Part shown: one piece after another, positions 24,783 to 37,352 of the stretch
How the letters are laid out: the number at the start of each line of letters is the position of its first letter
Numbering within the stretch: position 1 is the stretch's first letter
DNA from: Hydra vulgaris
Taxonomy: Eukaryota; Cnidaria; Hydrozoa; Anthoathecata; Hydridae
Length of the DNA: 64,000 nt
Direction of reading: 5' to 3'
NCBI RefSeq assembly: GCF_038396675.1
Contig: NC_088926.1
Span: 26,922,501-26,986,500, forward strand
Program-made: the position numbers and the translations under genes
Notes under the pieces: generated by a model
What the model was told of the DNA's origin: nothing
Database searches by the model: none
What the model saw: the letters and a program-made list of their open reading frames with translations, nothing else

Positions 24783-26088
24783 GGTTAAAATTTGGACAAT
24801 TTTAAATTGAGTTTATTAAAAAACAATTGTTTATTAAAAAAATCAATTGTGATGACTTTTTTTATAATTATTATTTTTTTCAACAAAAAAAAATTAAGCC
24901 TTAACTTTACGATGTGCGAGTAATTTAATTTTTTAGAAAGTACCTGCAATTATCTCCACAATTTTACTTTACATCACTTTTTTTGTAAAAATAATCCATA
25001 AATCTTGGAAATTTTACCTCTATTTGCACATTGGCTTCTTTTCTTCAATATTCTCTTTACAATTGCCCAATAAAATTTGAAAATTCACAGCTCAGAATAG
25101 TTTCATGGATTAGCATCCTTTGGAACGAAATTAACATTTCTTTTTTGAAATTGTGGATCAATGCCAGATCTGGTCAAAATTAGCTTGGTTGTTTGTACTT
25201 TTATATTAGAGGAAGAAATTGTTTTTTTAAGCATTCAGTCACATATAGATCTGAAGTCAAAGATTGATTTATTATGAAAAAAGAGCTTTTAAAACCACAA
25301 ATGTTAATAGCCTGCCATACAAAAAATTAAAAAACAATTTTTTTCCACTCGAATGCACTTCAAAAGCTTTATAACCTTTTGATTGATAATAGTATTAATT
25401 ACCTGGATGTCTTAAATGATCTTTTTTACAGTAAGTTTCATCCTCTTCTAAAATGCATAAAGTTTTTTTTGTAATTAATTTAAACAAACTTTTAGTTTGT
25501 CCAATTGCCTTGATTTCTCCATCAAGCCAATTTTTTGATATATTTTTTTCAATATGCTTTCAAGTTTGTTTTTTTGAACATTCTTTGAACAAAAGGTCTA
25601 TTACATTTAAACGTCGTAGTAAAATCTAGTTGTGACTGAGTTAGATTTCGATGAGTTGAATCGATTTGATTATTTATTTTCTATTATATATTATTGATTT
25701 TGCCTTCTTTTTGTAAATAAATTCCACCATTTTCATTTTCACAGTTCTTTTTGGAAATAAATCTTGGTTTTCCACCATTTCCTGATTTTCTTTTATAAGT
25801 TTTGTTTTCCTTATAATGTTTTATAACAATTCCAACTGTTGATTTTGGAACTTTAAATGCTTTTGAAATCATGGAATATGAGAATATGAGAATAGATTTT
25901 CTATTAAAAAATTTCAAATTTTTTTTTGATTTTCAGGCTCTTTACTCGACATTGCAAAAACTAATGAAAAGTAAACAAAAATACACCCAGTAATAAAAAA
26001 ACTATGTAAGCATCATTATTAAAAAAAATCATTACAGTTGATTAAGTGGTTTTTGAGAAAACTCAATATAAAATTGTCCAAATTCAAC
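24783..26088 (-). mobile_element. Degenerate Tc1/mariner element
   Basis: Inverted ends share AATTTGGACAATTTTA-ATTGAGTTT (24788 on the left, about 26085 on the right). The minus strand near 25920-25750 reads MISKAFKVPKSTVGIVIKHY and GNGGKPRFISKKN, a Tc1-type helix-turn-helix. The catalytic part between is decayed beyond clear reading. Confidence 0.65.
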
Positions 26089-26092
26089 CAAT

Positions 26093-26351
26093 TGTTACAA
26101 AGGTTATAAAGAAACCAACCAAGTGGAATGCTTGAATGCCAAACGTTATATGCATTGCAGAAGCGCAATGCATATAACGTTTGGCATAAATGCCAAGAAA
26201 CAATGCTTATCAAACAACTTTTTTTACAAACTGGGGCACATATAGTGTCCGAGAAATATATAAATAGAGTTGCATATGGTAGTTTAAGAGTAGAGACGGA
26301 AATTACATAGTGGTGCTCGACGATAATCAGTCTGAAAGTTACCATCTAACA
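26093..26351 (+). repeat. Left LTR of retrotransposon (shortened)
   Basis: Begins TGTTAC and ends TAACA. It matches 31932-32340 in direct orientation, including the AGAAATATATAAATAGAGTTGC promoter-like block with a TATA box. It is shorter than the right copy by about 150 bp near its 3' end and contains an extra hairpin (26132-26181). Confidence 0.72.
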
Positions 26352-26664
26352 TTTGTAGGCACTGCCCAGATCAATTTTATGGGCTGCAGTGCTATTAATA
26401 ATTGTATATTTAGTTTTGAAACCGAATTGGAACTATACCTTACCGTGTTTGAAACCTCTAATTAAAACAAAGAATAAAGAAACAATACCCAATAAAATGC
26501 ACCAGGACCAATCAACAACGATGTCACTAAAAAGAAATAAACGCCTCAGTTGTAATTGCAAATGTCCAGCCTGTAAAGATGCCCATAAAGACTAGAACAT
26601 TACTTATCTACAGTAATGGCAGGATATTTGACCAAGAGTCCTGGATGGGAATTGAGATACCCCA

Positions 26665-29600
26665 GGGTAAAAATATTTGAAATCATCCAAAAAAAATAAT
26701 TTTCGACACCCTTACGTCTCAGAAGTTTATTTTTACACCACTTGCAGTCCATATCAAAAAAATAATAACTGCGAAAATTTTAGTTAAAAATACAATGGGT
26801 TCCAGAGATATCGTCACTTGAAATAATGCTGACTCAGCATTTTAGTGATTTTCTGAAGCGACTACAAAGCAACTTTGACATACAGTATCTTCATAATGGC
26901 TTAGAGAAGTTTCCTAAAATTTGGTACTCTAATAGATTTTAACTTAAGGAATCCAAAAAAAAGCACCCTCAAGACTCGATTATCTCAAGAAATGCCTCAT
27001 TTGTCCAATTTTGTTCAAAATTATGACTTGTAAATTAGTGATTTTTGGAGGTAAAATAAAGACTGTGGCCCAAAATCCCGAGTAAAAAGTTTAATTGTAT
27101 ATCATTATTTCATCTTAGGTCTACTGAAAAAAATTAGATTCATCAATTGTCTCTCTAATACATGATCAAAATTTGCATTTAAAAATGGTGTCTCTTTAGA
27201 AAAATATAAATTTTGTAACAAAAGCAATTAAAATATTTTGTAAAACATTTATTTGAATAAAACATCAAATAGTGTTATTTATTGACTAGTTTAGGATATT
27301 TATAGTCATGGGCCAAGGAAGACACCCTCCCCTCCCACGGGAGGCCCCACGCCGCCCCCCATCTCCCTAGATTTTTTTTTATTTATTTTTTTTTTACATA
27401 AAATGAATAAATAATAGTTGATTGTTAAAATACATTTTAAAAACATATTTTTTCAGTTTAAGTTTGAGAAACAGTTTATTTGCGTTACTTCAAATCGATA
27501 AATACTTACCTCTTATTTCAAAGATCTTTTTACGATTTTAAGTCATAAATTTTAAAACCAAAGATATTAAAACGTTTTTAAAACATTTTGACAATCAATA
27601 TCTTTATGTAGTTTTAGACTAATATAGTCATTGACATAATAAGATGGGAGTGATTTGTGATTTATTTAAACCCCCACCCCTCCTTCTCAGCCTACAATTC
27701 AAGAATTTGAAAAAAATAAAAGACATTTTAAATGCAAAATAGGTAAATAAAATAAAAACAAAATTATTTTAAACATAAATAATTTTTTTTTGTAACCAAC
27801 AGTTTATATTCTTCAAATCTAAATCAGATATGTTGTATGTACGACCTGATATTGTTCGCGGTGTAGAAATTAGGCATATAACTTCAGAATTGAGCACCCA
27901 ACACTCATCAGTTCTCATTGGCCAAAAGAAGTTTTTACCTGGTCCATGTGGATGCATGAATCTGACTTTTATATCAAGCTCACTTACATCTTCAGCAATC
28001 CCTACCCACCAAAATCCATCATAAAAACATGCAATAAAATCCATTTTTTTAATATTTAATGAAATATCTACATAATGTTTGCTTTTTGGAATGTTATCAA
28101 ATATTTCAGTGCATGCATCAGTACTTATTTTTTTATAACTTATAGTGTTTGGAGCAATTGGAATAAAATGATGATACATCCTTGTGCCAGGAACTGTTCT
28201 TCCACCTAAATATCTTTTTTCTAATTGTGCTCGTGTTTGATCAATTTCTTCTTTTGAAAATAACTTAAAATAAATTACATTTATCTTGGCTTTACAAAAG
28301 GAGTACATTAAATTAACATCTAAAATCTGCCCAGTAGTTATTTGTTTTAGACTTTCTTGACATACTACTCTTTTAACAGTGCCACCAATACCATCACAGG
28401 GGGATTTACCATGACTGGTAGCAAAAAATACCCATTCAGCATTTAAATCAAAGTCTTTACTGTGATGACAAAGATTGATAAAATTTTTAAAATTTTTAAA
28501 TTAAATTTTTTGTGCTGCACAACCATCGGAAAAGTATTTCACACTTGATACATCAGGTAGATTTTCTTTGATATATCTAGTTATATCTTCCTGAGTCTTG
28601 TAAATAAATCCTGTGTCATGATGAACATCTTCTGAAAGGTAACAAAAAGATTTATGTTTGAGAAGTTTGTTCTCTATAAAATAAAGTACAATTGTATAAA
28701 GTGAGCATTGACTTTTGCTCCAGTGATAACTTTGAACCTCATCCTGAACAACGTATTGATAGTTTTCAGCAAAATCTCCTAAAATTAAGCATTCGTTTTG
28801 GTTAAGATTTTCTTTACAGTTTTTTAAGTATTTACTTTGTGTTTTTGCAATATATGAATGAGTGGTAAGGTTGTCAATGCTGTCACATAATAAATCATTA
28901 AATTCATCTAGTGGCAATGACTGTGAAAGTAGTGTTGTACGATCGGTACTCTGCCATTGCTTAAATACTACATCTTCTTCATGCTCATGGTCCATAAACT
29001 CCTGCACTAAAAAACTTTTTAACACTTCAATACCAGGGCATTGGTTACATCGATGCAACATACATTCTGCATTTTCAAGAGAGCAAACAATCAATGCCAT
29101 GAAATCTTTATAACTTTTATTCCACCAAATGGCATCAATGAGAAATTTTGTATTTTGGTGATGTATGCAAACACATACATTGTGGGTACCTGAGGCATTA
29201 GTTGTAATACACCATTTAGGTTTAAGAGTACAAAATTTTGACAAACTGACTTTGACGTTAGGGTAGTCTTTTTTAAATGCAACATGTAATTCATTAAGAT
29301 TGAGTAGCAATAATCTTTTTTGAACATGTTGGTTTTTCTTAATACTTACATAATCTTTTTTTCCTGGCATCATTCTTGAAAATTCATCACTTTGATAAAA
29401 GTTAATCACTAAATTAACTGTTTCTGGTGAAAGTGGGTTTCCAGTTTTTTTTCCGGGTAATAATAGAATTCCATTCTCATTTTTAACTTTTCTTGCTGTT
29501 CGAACAAGATACTCAGACACTTCAAAGTAGCTTGATATCTTTTTACGTGTCCATGATTTTGGTGAGAGTGTTAACATTTGCACCTTATGGCAATAAAAGT

Positions 29601-31378
29601 CAGTCTCTGAAATTTTATTTTTTATTTCATACATTAAAATGTCTAGATCATGGTCATTGTTAATGTTGTTGTTTAAAATGGGGCTTTTTATTTCTGTTGT
29701 TAAAAAAGTTTCTTTAATATTATATGCTAATGAGACCATTTTTGCAACTCTGTCAATAGTGTTCTCAAACTTTTGTTTTGCTACAGGCAATTTGCTGTGT
29801 TTTGAAAGACTTTTTAGTTTGACTGGTGAAATTCCAAGCAATTCTATAGTGGTATCTAACTTAATTTTTTTCTCACATTCGGATTCCCATTCCTCCTGTG
29901 AATTTAAATCTTCATCAGTTTCTATTGCTTTTTTGTAACATTTACTGCAGAATTTCCAACCTGGGGTTACATAAACATTATTTTTTTGCAAATAGTTTGC
30001 CATGTCTATGGAAATCTTTATATTACCTAAAAAACAAATTTAGTTTTACGTGGTTAAAATAACTGAAATTATCAAACATTTTATAAATAATAAATTGTTT
30101 TCTTTTAATTTCCATATCAATTCTATTGTAAATAAGGTAAGATTACCTTTTATAGCAATTTTTTTACTTTCCTTGTGTGTTCCAAAAGGATTGCAACACT
30201 TTGTAATTTTTCTCTCAAAATATTTTCCATAGAATTGCTCATGATAACAACATATAATTCTTATTGAACTATATTTTTCCTTTAAATTTGCTCGCCATAT
30301 TATTTCTTCTTGTTTTTCACAAGGAAGATCTTTAAATTGAACAAAACCTTGTTTTCTTGAAAATCCAGTTTTGTGGCAATGAATGTTAAGACTTTTTCCA
30401 ATGTCACATTTCTCCATATTAATTATTTTTATTATTTATTACCTAACAAAATAATATAAAAACTATAAAATTAAAAGTAATTCTTTAAGAAAATACAAAC
30501 AAGTAAATACCTTTAAAAAGAACAAAACAAAACTTATGTTTGTTTTTTATATAAAAAGAGGTTTTAAGTCACCAATTTGAAATAATGAAATTTTTTTTTT
30601 TTTCAAAATTAAATTAAATTGTATGTTTTTGCATTATTTATTCATTTTATACAAAAAAAAAAAAAAAAAAAAATCTAGAGAGATTGGGAGAGGGGCGTAG
30701 GGGCTTCCCGTGGGAGGGGAGGGTATCTCCCTTGGCCCATGACTATAAATGTCCTAAACTAGTCAATAAATGACACTATTTGATGTTTTATTCAAATAAA
30801 TGTTTTAAAAAATATTTTAATTGCTTTTGTTACAAAATTTAAATTTTTCTAAAAAGACACCATTTTTAAATGCAAATTTTGATCACGTATTAGAGAGACA
30901 ATTGATGAATCTAATTTTTTTCAGTAGACCTAAGATGAAATAATGATATACAATTAAACTTTTTACTCGGGATTTTGGGCCACAGTCTTCATTTTACCTC
31001 CAAAAATCACTAATTCACAAGTCAATAGTTTTGAACAAAATTGGGTAAATGAGGCATTTCTTGAGATAATCAAGTCTTAAGAGTGCTATTTTTGGATTTC
31101 TCAACTTAAAATCTATTAGAATACCAAATTTTAGGAAATTTCCCCAAGCCATTATGAAGATACTGTATGTCAAAGTTGCTTTGTAGTCACTTCAGAAAAT
31201 CACTAAAATGCTGAGTCAGCATTATTTCAAGTGACGATATCTCTGGAACCCATTGGTATTTTTAACTAAAATTTTCGCAGTTATTATTTTTTTGATATGG
31301 ACTGCAAGTGGCGTAAAAATAAACAAATTCTGAGACGTAAGGGTGTCATGGTCTGGATGATTTCATATATTTTTACCC
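26665..31378 (-). mobile_element. Sola-like DNA transposon with TIRs of about 0.7 kb
   Basis: Long inverted repeats span about 26665-27395 and 30670-31378, starting GGGTAAAAATAT. The same four bases CCCA precede the left end and follow the right end. GRG termini, a 4-bp duplication and very long TIRs agree with what I recall of Sola2 elements, which were described from Hydra among others. The class call is inferred from structure. The gene is on the minus strand inside the TIRs. Confidence 0.65.
27769..30417 (-). pseudogene. Transposase of the Sola-like element, one in-frame stop
   Basis: Exon 1 starts at 30417 (MEKCDIGKSLNIHCH) and ends at a donor near 30146. Exon 2 begins after TTTTTTAG near 30027 and runs GNIKISIDMANYLQKNN, a Cys pair (FCSKC), MMPGKKDY, SKFCTLKPKWC, GTHNVCVCIHHQN, LGDFAENYQYVVQDEVQ, HWSKSQCSLYT and YFSDGCAAQKI. 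TAA at 28501-28503 follows; in the same frame NFKNFINLCHHSKDF, FFATSHGKSPCDGIGGTVKR and the rest continue to 27769. DFAEN and SDG are likely catalytic acidic blocks. Apart from the one stop, set in an A/T-rich repeat, it is intact over about 860 codons. Confidence 0.68.
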
Positions 31379-31439
31379 CCCAACCACCACGAGTTTCCTT
31401 CAGTGAAGAAGTTTCCTATAGTTTACTACGATGAATTTT

Positions 31440-31760
31440 TGATTGCTGTTTTGCAATGATGCTGTTTAGCAATGATTTATATGATAATGTTTTATTATGA
31501 TGATTTTATTATGTTGCTGTTGTGCAGTGACGCTGTTTAGCAATGATTTTTATGATGATGTTTTATTACAATCATTTTTCATGTTGCTGTTTTGCAATGA
31601 TGCTGTTTAGCAATGATTTTTATGATGCTGTTCTATTACAATGAATTTTTAAGTTGATGATGTGCAATGATGCTGTTTAGCAATGATTTTTATGATGATG
31701 TTTTTTTATGTTGCCGTTTTGCAATGACGCTGTTTAGCATAATGATTTCTTTTTTGGTGT
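31440..31760. repeat. Minisatellite of about 70 bp
   Basis: Five degenerate units anchored on GCTGTTTAGCAATGATTT at 31461, 31532, 31602, 31672 and 31729, each with TTGCTGTTTTGCAATGA. Spacing is 70-71 bp except the last, which is 57. Confidence 0.8.
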
Positions 31761-31931
31761 TGGTTTATGATGCTGAATTATATGATGATATCACAAGTTT
31801 TGATGATGTTGCTGTACAATAGTAATGCGTTTTTTTCAATGGAATCAATAAACATGTTGTTTTGCAGTAATGCAGTTTTGTTATATTATATGTTTAGTCC
31901 GGGGACAGACTTTTCCTAAACCCATGAGTAA

Positions 31932-32340
31932 TGTTATGAAGGTTATAAAGAAACCAACCAAGCGGAACACTTGAGTTAAGCAATGCATATAACATTTGGC
32001 ATAAACGCCAAGAAATGATGTTTATCAAACAACTTGTTTTAAGAACTGGGACTCGTCTAGCGTCTGAGAAATATATAAATAGAGTTGCATATGGTAGTTT
32101 AAGAGTAGAGACAGATGTTACATGGTGGTGCTCAATGATAATCGGTCTAGAGAGTGACAGTTAGGGGAGTTGCATAGTGGTGCTCTATGAACAGTCATGT
32201 TTTATTATTTTATTATATGTATATGTTTTAACAATATTATATTCAGGAAACGATATCAAGTCAGACTTATAGTTTGTATTTATATTTAAAAACAAGTTAC
32301 TGCTTAACATTTATATTCAAATAAAAGTTACCACGTAACA
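31932..32340 (+). repeat. Right LTR of retrotransposon
   Basis: 409 bp starting TGTTATG and ending CCACGTAACA, with a TATA-like TATATAAATAG at about 32071 and a late AATAAAAG. It is preceded by a G-rich AGTCCGGGGACAGAC that may be the remnant of the polypurine tract. Confidence 0.7.
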
Positions 32341-32578
32341 CAATCATGGTGATAATTTTTATGTTGACTGTTGTTACCAACTCGCTATGTTGGGAGATAT
32401 TGGAGAGAGGCTCATATAAAATTTATTTGTCATAATACCACCTTTATCTCTAAATATTTTAATGTTAAGTTGATAATTTTTTTATTTTAGACTCTCATTT
32501 TCTGGAACTGATAAATTTGGATAGTATAAGTGAATTTTTTGAAAAATATTACTATTCTTTATTATATATGGGTTATTA

Positions 32579-32730
32579 AATACTGTTACATATTGAACCT
32601 TATTGAATACTGTTGCATATTGAACCTTATTAAATACTATTGCATACGGAACCTTATTGAATACTGTTGCATATTGAACCTTATTAAATACTATTGCATA
32701 CGGAACCTTATTGAATACTGTTGCTTATTG
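32579..32730. repeat. 27-bp tandem repeat
   Basis: About six units alternating between TTGAACCTTATTGAATACTG and CGGAACCTTATTGAATACTG types, each followed by TTGCATA. The alternation implies a 54-bp higher-order unit. Confidence 0.8.
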
Positions 32731-33002
32731 AACTATCTTGCTCTTATCATCACACAAAACTATTCTATTTACAGCATCTTGGTTGATAGCTTTATTTTTT
32801 TTTTCTTTAAAAAATTTTTTTCAAGCTCTTTATATTTATATTTAATTTACCATTCTGCTCACTTTTCTTTTTTTATTCTCACGTTTCTTTTTTATGTTTA
32901 CTCTACAGTAAATAATAAGTTTAATTAAATTGCTTGAAATATTATTTTCTATTCATATTTGAAATTAGAGACAAATCTTTAATTCTCATTTTTTCAAAAG
33001 TC

Positions 33003-33146
33003 TGAAAAAATTGAAAGAGAAGCTAAAAGTGGAAAAAAGAAAAGATTTAAAGATAAATATAAATCAAAACCAATCATTTACTCCATAAAGGCAAATTCAT
33101 GTCAGTCGCAGAGAGATCTTGCGAGAAAATTTAAATGCAGCCAAAT
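33003..33146 (+). pseudogene. Tc1/mariner transposase N-terminal fragment
   Basis: Open in one frame as KIEREAKSGKKKRFKDKYK, then [13 protein letters not shown], a helix-turn-helix start typical of Tc1-like transposases. It breaks off right after CSQ into A/T-rich sequence. A second copy lies at 56276-56415. Confidence 0.55.
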
Positions 33147-35958
33147 AATTTTATAAATAATAAATTATAGTAATATAAAAATAGTAATAACAGTAAATAA
33201 TAATAGTAGTAATATAATTTTTGAGGTTTTGCCATATTTTTTCTGCATATGAATAGAGTTATACTTATGTGTAATAAATAAATACTTGTGAACATTAATA
33301 AAATAATGGTTAACAATAAGTATATAATAATAATTTATAATAAAATACTAATAAAAATGAATTAGTAATCAAGTACTATGAGTATTATGATGAAATTTTT
33401 AAGCTCTATTATGTTTTATTTGTATTTTTTTCTTGAATTTAAAGGTTTTTTTGACACAAATTTTTGAATTGCAATTTTGTATTAATTATAGTTTTTATAT
33501 TTATTATAATTTTTGTACTTATAACTTCTCTTGACAATTGTCCTTTTATTTCAATTGGAGTTTTTTTTTTTTTTGGTTTATTAATTTTTTATAACTGTTT
33601 CTTTAGGATATTTATTGTTTATTTGTCTGGCAGTACAACAAAAACAATTAAGGCTTAAAATGCTCTGAAAGTTGCAACTTTTTTAATAGGTTTTGTATTA
33701 AAGGTAATTTTAGGGTAATGAAAGCAGGATCACCAAATGCAGTACATTATATATACATTACATCATGTTTCTTAACCAGCATAATGTTGGTATTTTAACA
33801 TTTAACTTTTGCTTTAATATTTTGTTGAGACTTTTCTTAAGATTTTAGTTGTCACTAACTTCACAAAATCAATTGATATATTTGAAGGTCTTTGATGTAT
33901 TTGTTTAATTGATATATTTGATATATTTAATTTAATTGATATATTTGAAGATCTACAAATAATTAAATTCAACACAAAGTGTTTACATCCTTGGGTATAG
34001 AAATGTATTTTTCTTTAAACTTCTTCTGAATTATTACAACAGCTTGAGAGGTTTCTGAAGGAGGTTTTTAAAAATTTTCTTATGTTGGATGCAACTGTAG
34101 GTACTACATTATTACTTAAAGAAGGAAGATCGTATATATACTATATATACACTGCTTGAGACTTGAAATTACTTTTGATAAACTTTTACTTTTATTGTAT
34201 TGTTCCAACTTCGCTGTGTGATTTGATCTGCATTTTAACAACTTTAAGAAAATTATTTATCTTCCTTTTGCAGCCAAATGCCATCTTTTTTGTAATATCA
34301 AACACTTAAATTTAAGCTGAGTACATTATAGGTAGGGCTATGCTATCATCTTGTTGAGCTATCCCATTATCTAGTAAGGCTATGCTATCATTTTACATGG
34401 CCATATTAAAACTTTTGGTGTTGCCATGTAAAAACTTTTTTTAAATCAAATATTTTATAGCTCTATATAATTTATTTAATTCACTTTAAGCGGTTTAAAT
34501 TCTGCAAGACAGAGGAAAAAAAAAGTTATCAAAACACATACTAAATCCTATAAGTCTTTTTTTTTAACTATTTAAAAATATTTAAAGCAAAAAATTTATT
34601 AAAAAAAACCATTTTATTATACTATAGCTTGGTTTTAAATTTGCAAGGGTTGTATAAACATGTTTTGACATTGATATACAGTCGTGTGAAATGTTAAAAA
34701 TTGTGTTGTAAAACCATAATTGAGAACTTTGATAATGTTATAGTGCACTTTTTTAATATAATTTACATGATTTTTAATAATCATTTATTTATTTTTTCTT
34801 ACACCATTGATTGCATTGTTTTATATGTTGTTTTTTAATATTGGCTTCTTTGTTACAATTGCTATGGTTATGACCGTCACGACAAAATAAACAAAAAAAT
34901 GCTTGTAAAACTGTAGGTAAAAGCTATGAAATTCAGCATAAAATAATATCAATATGTGCTAAATACACACAGCAAATAGCTTAAATAGTGTCAAATGTTA
35001 CAACCATCACTCTTGTGGAATTGCCCATATGTTTTTTAAATGTTTTTTCCTTTATTTTTGATTGTTAAAACAATTAAAAGTAAATAAAGTAAACCATTTA
35101 AAAATAGCTGTCAAAAGTAAAGTATATAAATCCTACTCTTAGGTGCTTAATACACAGGAAGGGACATTTAATAATTTTTGGAAATTTCTCCAACCCACCC
35201 CAAAATCAACATCTCAAAACTAAAAAAAAATCAGAAAATATATTAGTCATTAATAAGAATGGAAACTTTCAATTTAAAAATTGTTGACCTTTAAAAAGTC
35301 TTATAAACCTTGGTTTGTCAAAAATTAGATTTTTGTTTATTTCTCACCATAGTATAAAATTTATAAGCATATTAAATACTATTTAAATTATGATGAAACA
35401 GTTGTTAAAAAATGCACATTTGACCACAAGCTGCACTAGAATTAAATTGTTACTTGTGTTCTGTAAAATACTCCCACCCACCCTTTTATTAAGACATCTC
35501 CCCCTCCTCCACCCTCCCTCTTCCCTACAGTTTAGATCTGGACTAAAATTCCCATCCACCTCTTTTTATTCCTACCCTACTGACCCCCCACCCTCCTTTT
35601 ATTAAGCACACAAGAGTATAGAGCTATAAAATATTTTAACTTCAAAATAAAAGTTTTAACATAAAATATAGCTTTTTAATATGGTTTACTTTTAACAGTT
35701 TTATTTTGTTATGCAAATAAAAATCAATTTATTAGGTATTACTCACAGTAAATGTCACTTGGTTTTAGATTTAAAATTTTTGCTATTGATGTATTGCTAC
35801 TTTCTTATTTTCTAATCTTGCTTCTTGTTTGTTTGAAGTATATAATGTGTTTTACAATATATATGACTTTTTACAATACATTATAATAATTTTAAATTGT
35901 TTACAATTTTTAAATAAATGATTGAATACATTCATTCATTTTTTTATTTGTAAATTAG
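33147..35958. other. Receptor intron before the GAIN exons
   Basis: A/T-rich apart from the pyrimidine tract at 35459. No further exon of the receptor could be supported here. Confidence 0.5.
35459..35604. repeat. Pyrimidine-rich tract
   Basis: C/T-rich strand with repeated CCACCC and CTTTTATTAAG blocks, strikingly GC-richer than its surroundings. No gene seen. Confidence 0.7.
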
Positions 35959-36102
35959 GTCATTGTCACAAAATCAAATGTTGAAAGTGCTGCTTTTAAT
36001 TTAAGTCAGATTGTACTAAAAGAAAACCTTACAGCAAAAAATCTGGAACTGGTTTCCAATATTATTTCAAAAGTTATTAATGCAAACTCTTCTTCAGAAT
36101 CA
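35959..36102 (+). pseudogene. GAIN-domain exon (subdomain A region)
   Basis: A 144-nt phase 0-0 exon between TGTAAATTAG and GTAAGTAT. It encodes 48 residues, including VESAAFNLSQIVLKENLTA and LVSNIISKVINA, an alpha-helical pattern typical of the N-terminal half of GAIN domains. It is intact and in phase with the following exon at 36397. Confidence 0.6.
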
Positions 36103-36144
36103 GTAAGTATAAATTTTTATAAATATCAAAAGTATCTAAATAGA

Positions 36145-36330
36145 GAGCAGTCGTAGCGTAGTAGTTAACGTGCTTGCCTCAGAAGCTAGAGACCCGTGGT
36201 TCAATGCAAGTTGGGCAAGTTTTGTAACATCAATAAGGAAGAAACCATGAAGTTCCTTTTAAATGCTCTTCCATGGTGCTCTGTGTTAAGACCATAAGGA
36301 CTTCTTGGGGTACCTAATATAAAAAACAAA
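36145..36330 (+). mobile_element. SINE family B (tRNA-derived)
   Basis: tRNA-like head (GTCGTAGCGTAGTAGTTAACG ... GGTTCAATGC, A and B boxes), then the family body with GAACTTCC-like, GCTCTTCCATGGTGCTCTGTG and AAGGACTTCTTGGGGTACCTAA, and an A-rich end. It sits in the intron between the two GAIN exons. Other copies are at 40930 and 57430. Confidence 0.8.
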
Positions 36331-36396
36331 AAGAATTCATTACAATAAAATTATTAGTGTAACACTGAGTTTAACCAAAAAAATATTATTTTCCAG

Positions 36397-36919
36397 GTCA
36401 TCAATGATGTTTTGACAACTGTTGATACGTTGCTAAGTACAAGTATTGATTTGATTAGTGCAAATAAGAACTTAAATTTGTATTTGAATTTTATAACTTA
36501 CTTGGATGCTTTGGCAAAGCAACAGACACAAAACATTACAATATCGGGAAAAAATTTAGCCTCAGCATCATATACTTTTGAAACAAACTACAATTCAATA
36601 TTCATTTATTCAATGCTTAATGGAAGCAATATAAGTCTTAGTATATCAAAAAATGATCTAAGAAATGTATCACAAAATATCTATGCCTACATTATTCTTC
36701 CCGCACAACTATTTAATGGAAGAAATGAAACACAAGTTTATTCTTATGTGTTTATTGAAAAAAGTTTCTTCGAAAATTCAACAACAATTGACAGTGTTAT
36801 TCTTTCTGCAACCATTAATGGCTTAAATGTAGAAAATTAAAGTTACCCAATACCAATGATGTTCTTACGTGGAACAAACATTAGAGGCAAAAGAGTGTTT
36901 CATTTTTATAAGTTATCAG
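36397..36919 (+). pseudogene. GAIN-domain exon with in-frame stop
   Basis: Starts after TATTTTCCAG at phase 0 and ends at TTATCAG|GTACTT at phase 1. The translation carries beta-strand-rich GAIN sequence, including VILSATINGLNVEN. TAA at 36838-36840 then interrupts the frame, which continues open to the donor. The interrupted motif, N-stop-S-x-P, corresponds to the N-L-S/T-x-P segment usual in GAIN domains, so a TTA to TAA change is the simplest explanation. The expected GPS cysteine and tryptophan (CVFW) are replaced in KRVFHFYKL. Confidence 0.7.
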
Positions 36920-37352
36920 GTACTTTTGTATTACCTGTTTAGTTAAAGTTTTAACAATTTTTTTTTTTTAATTATTTCTTCAAAACATTGAACCATGTTA
37001 GGTTGGTTATGTTAAAAGCAGTATTAGGTTACTATTTAATTTATAATATTTTATAATAATAACATACACACAATAACTTACATATTATAAGTTAAATAGT
37101 AATATGCTATTAAATATTAAATAGTAAATGCTGTTTTACAAAATAAACTTAAATATTTTAGGGTATGTATTTTCTTTATATAGTTTTAGTGTATGTATTT
37201 TGTATTGTTTATGATATTGTTTATAATATTGTGGGTTATGATAATAGGTATAAGATTTTGTTGTTGAGTTTTGCATCTATTGATTGTTTAGTTTTAGAAT
37301 GTTGAACCTTGGGTATATTGGTATATAGATTATATTGCGGTAAAGATTTAAT

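Larger units (their letters stand above)
26093..32340 (+). mobile_element. LTR retrotransposon remnant with nested DNA transposon
   Basis: Two direct terminal repeats (26093-26351 and 31932-32340), each TGTTA...TAACA, are flanked by the same 4-bp sequence CAAT (26089-26092 and 32341-32344), as expected of an LTR insertion. The internal region is mostly the Sola-like transposon 26665-31378; I find no gag, protease, RT or integrase. A short Lys/Cys-rich frame follows the left LTR (MHQDQSTTMS at 26499). Family unknown (a 4-bp duplication fits Gypsy-type among others). Confidence 0.68.

Noticed and set aside
31440-31760. CRISPR-like array
   Set aside because: Units are degenerate throughout with no conserved repeat and unique spacers; an ordinary minisatellite in animal DNA.
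36838-36840. TAA read as the true end of a short GAIN-only protein
   Set aside because: The frame stays open after it to a donor whose phase matches the GPS exon, so it is better explained as a nonsense change, though a secreted product cannot be excluded.
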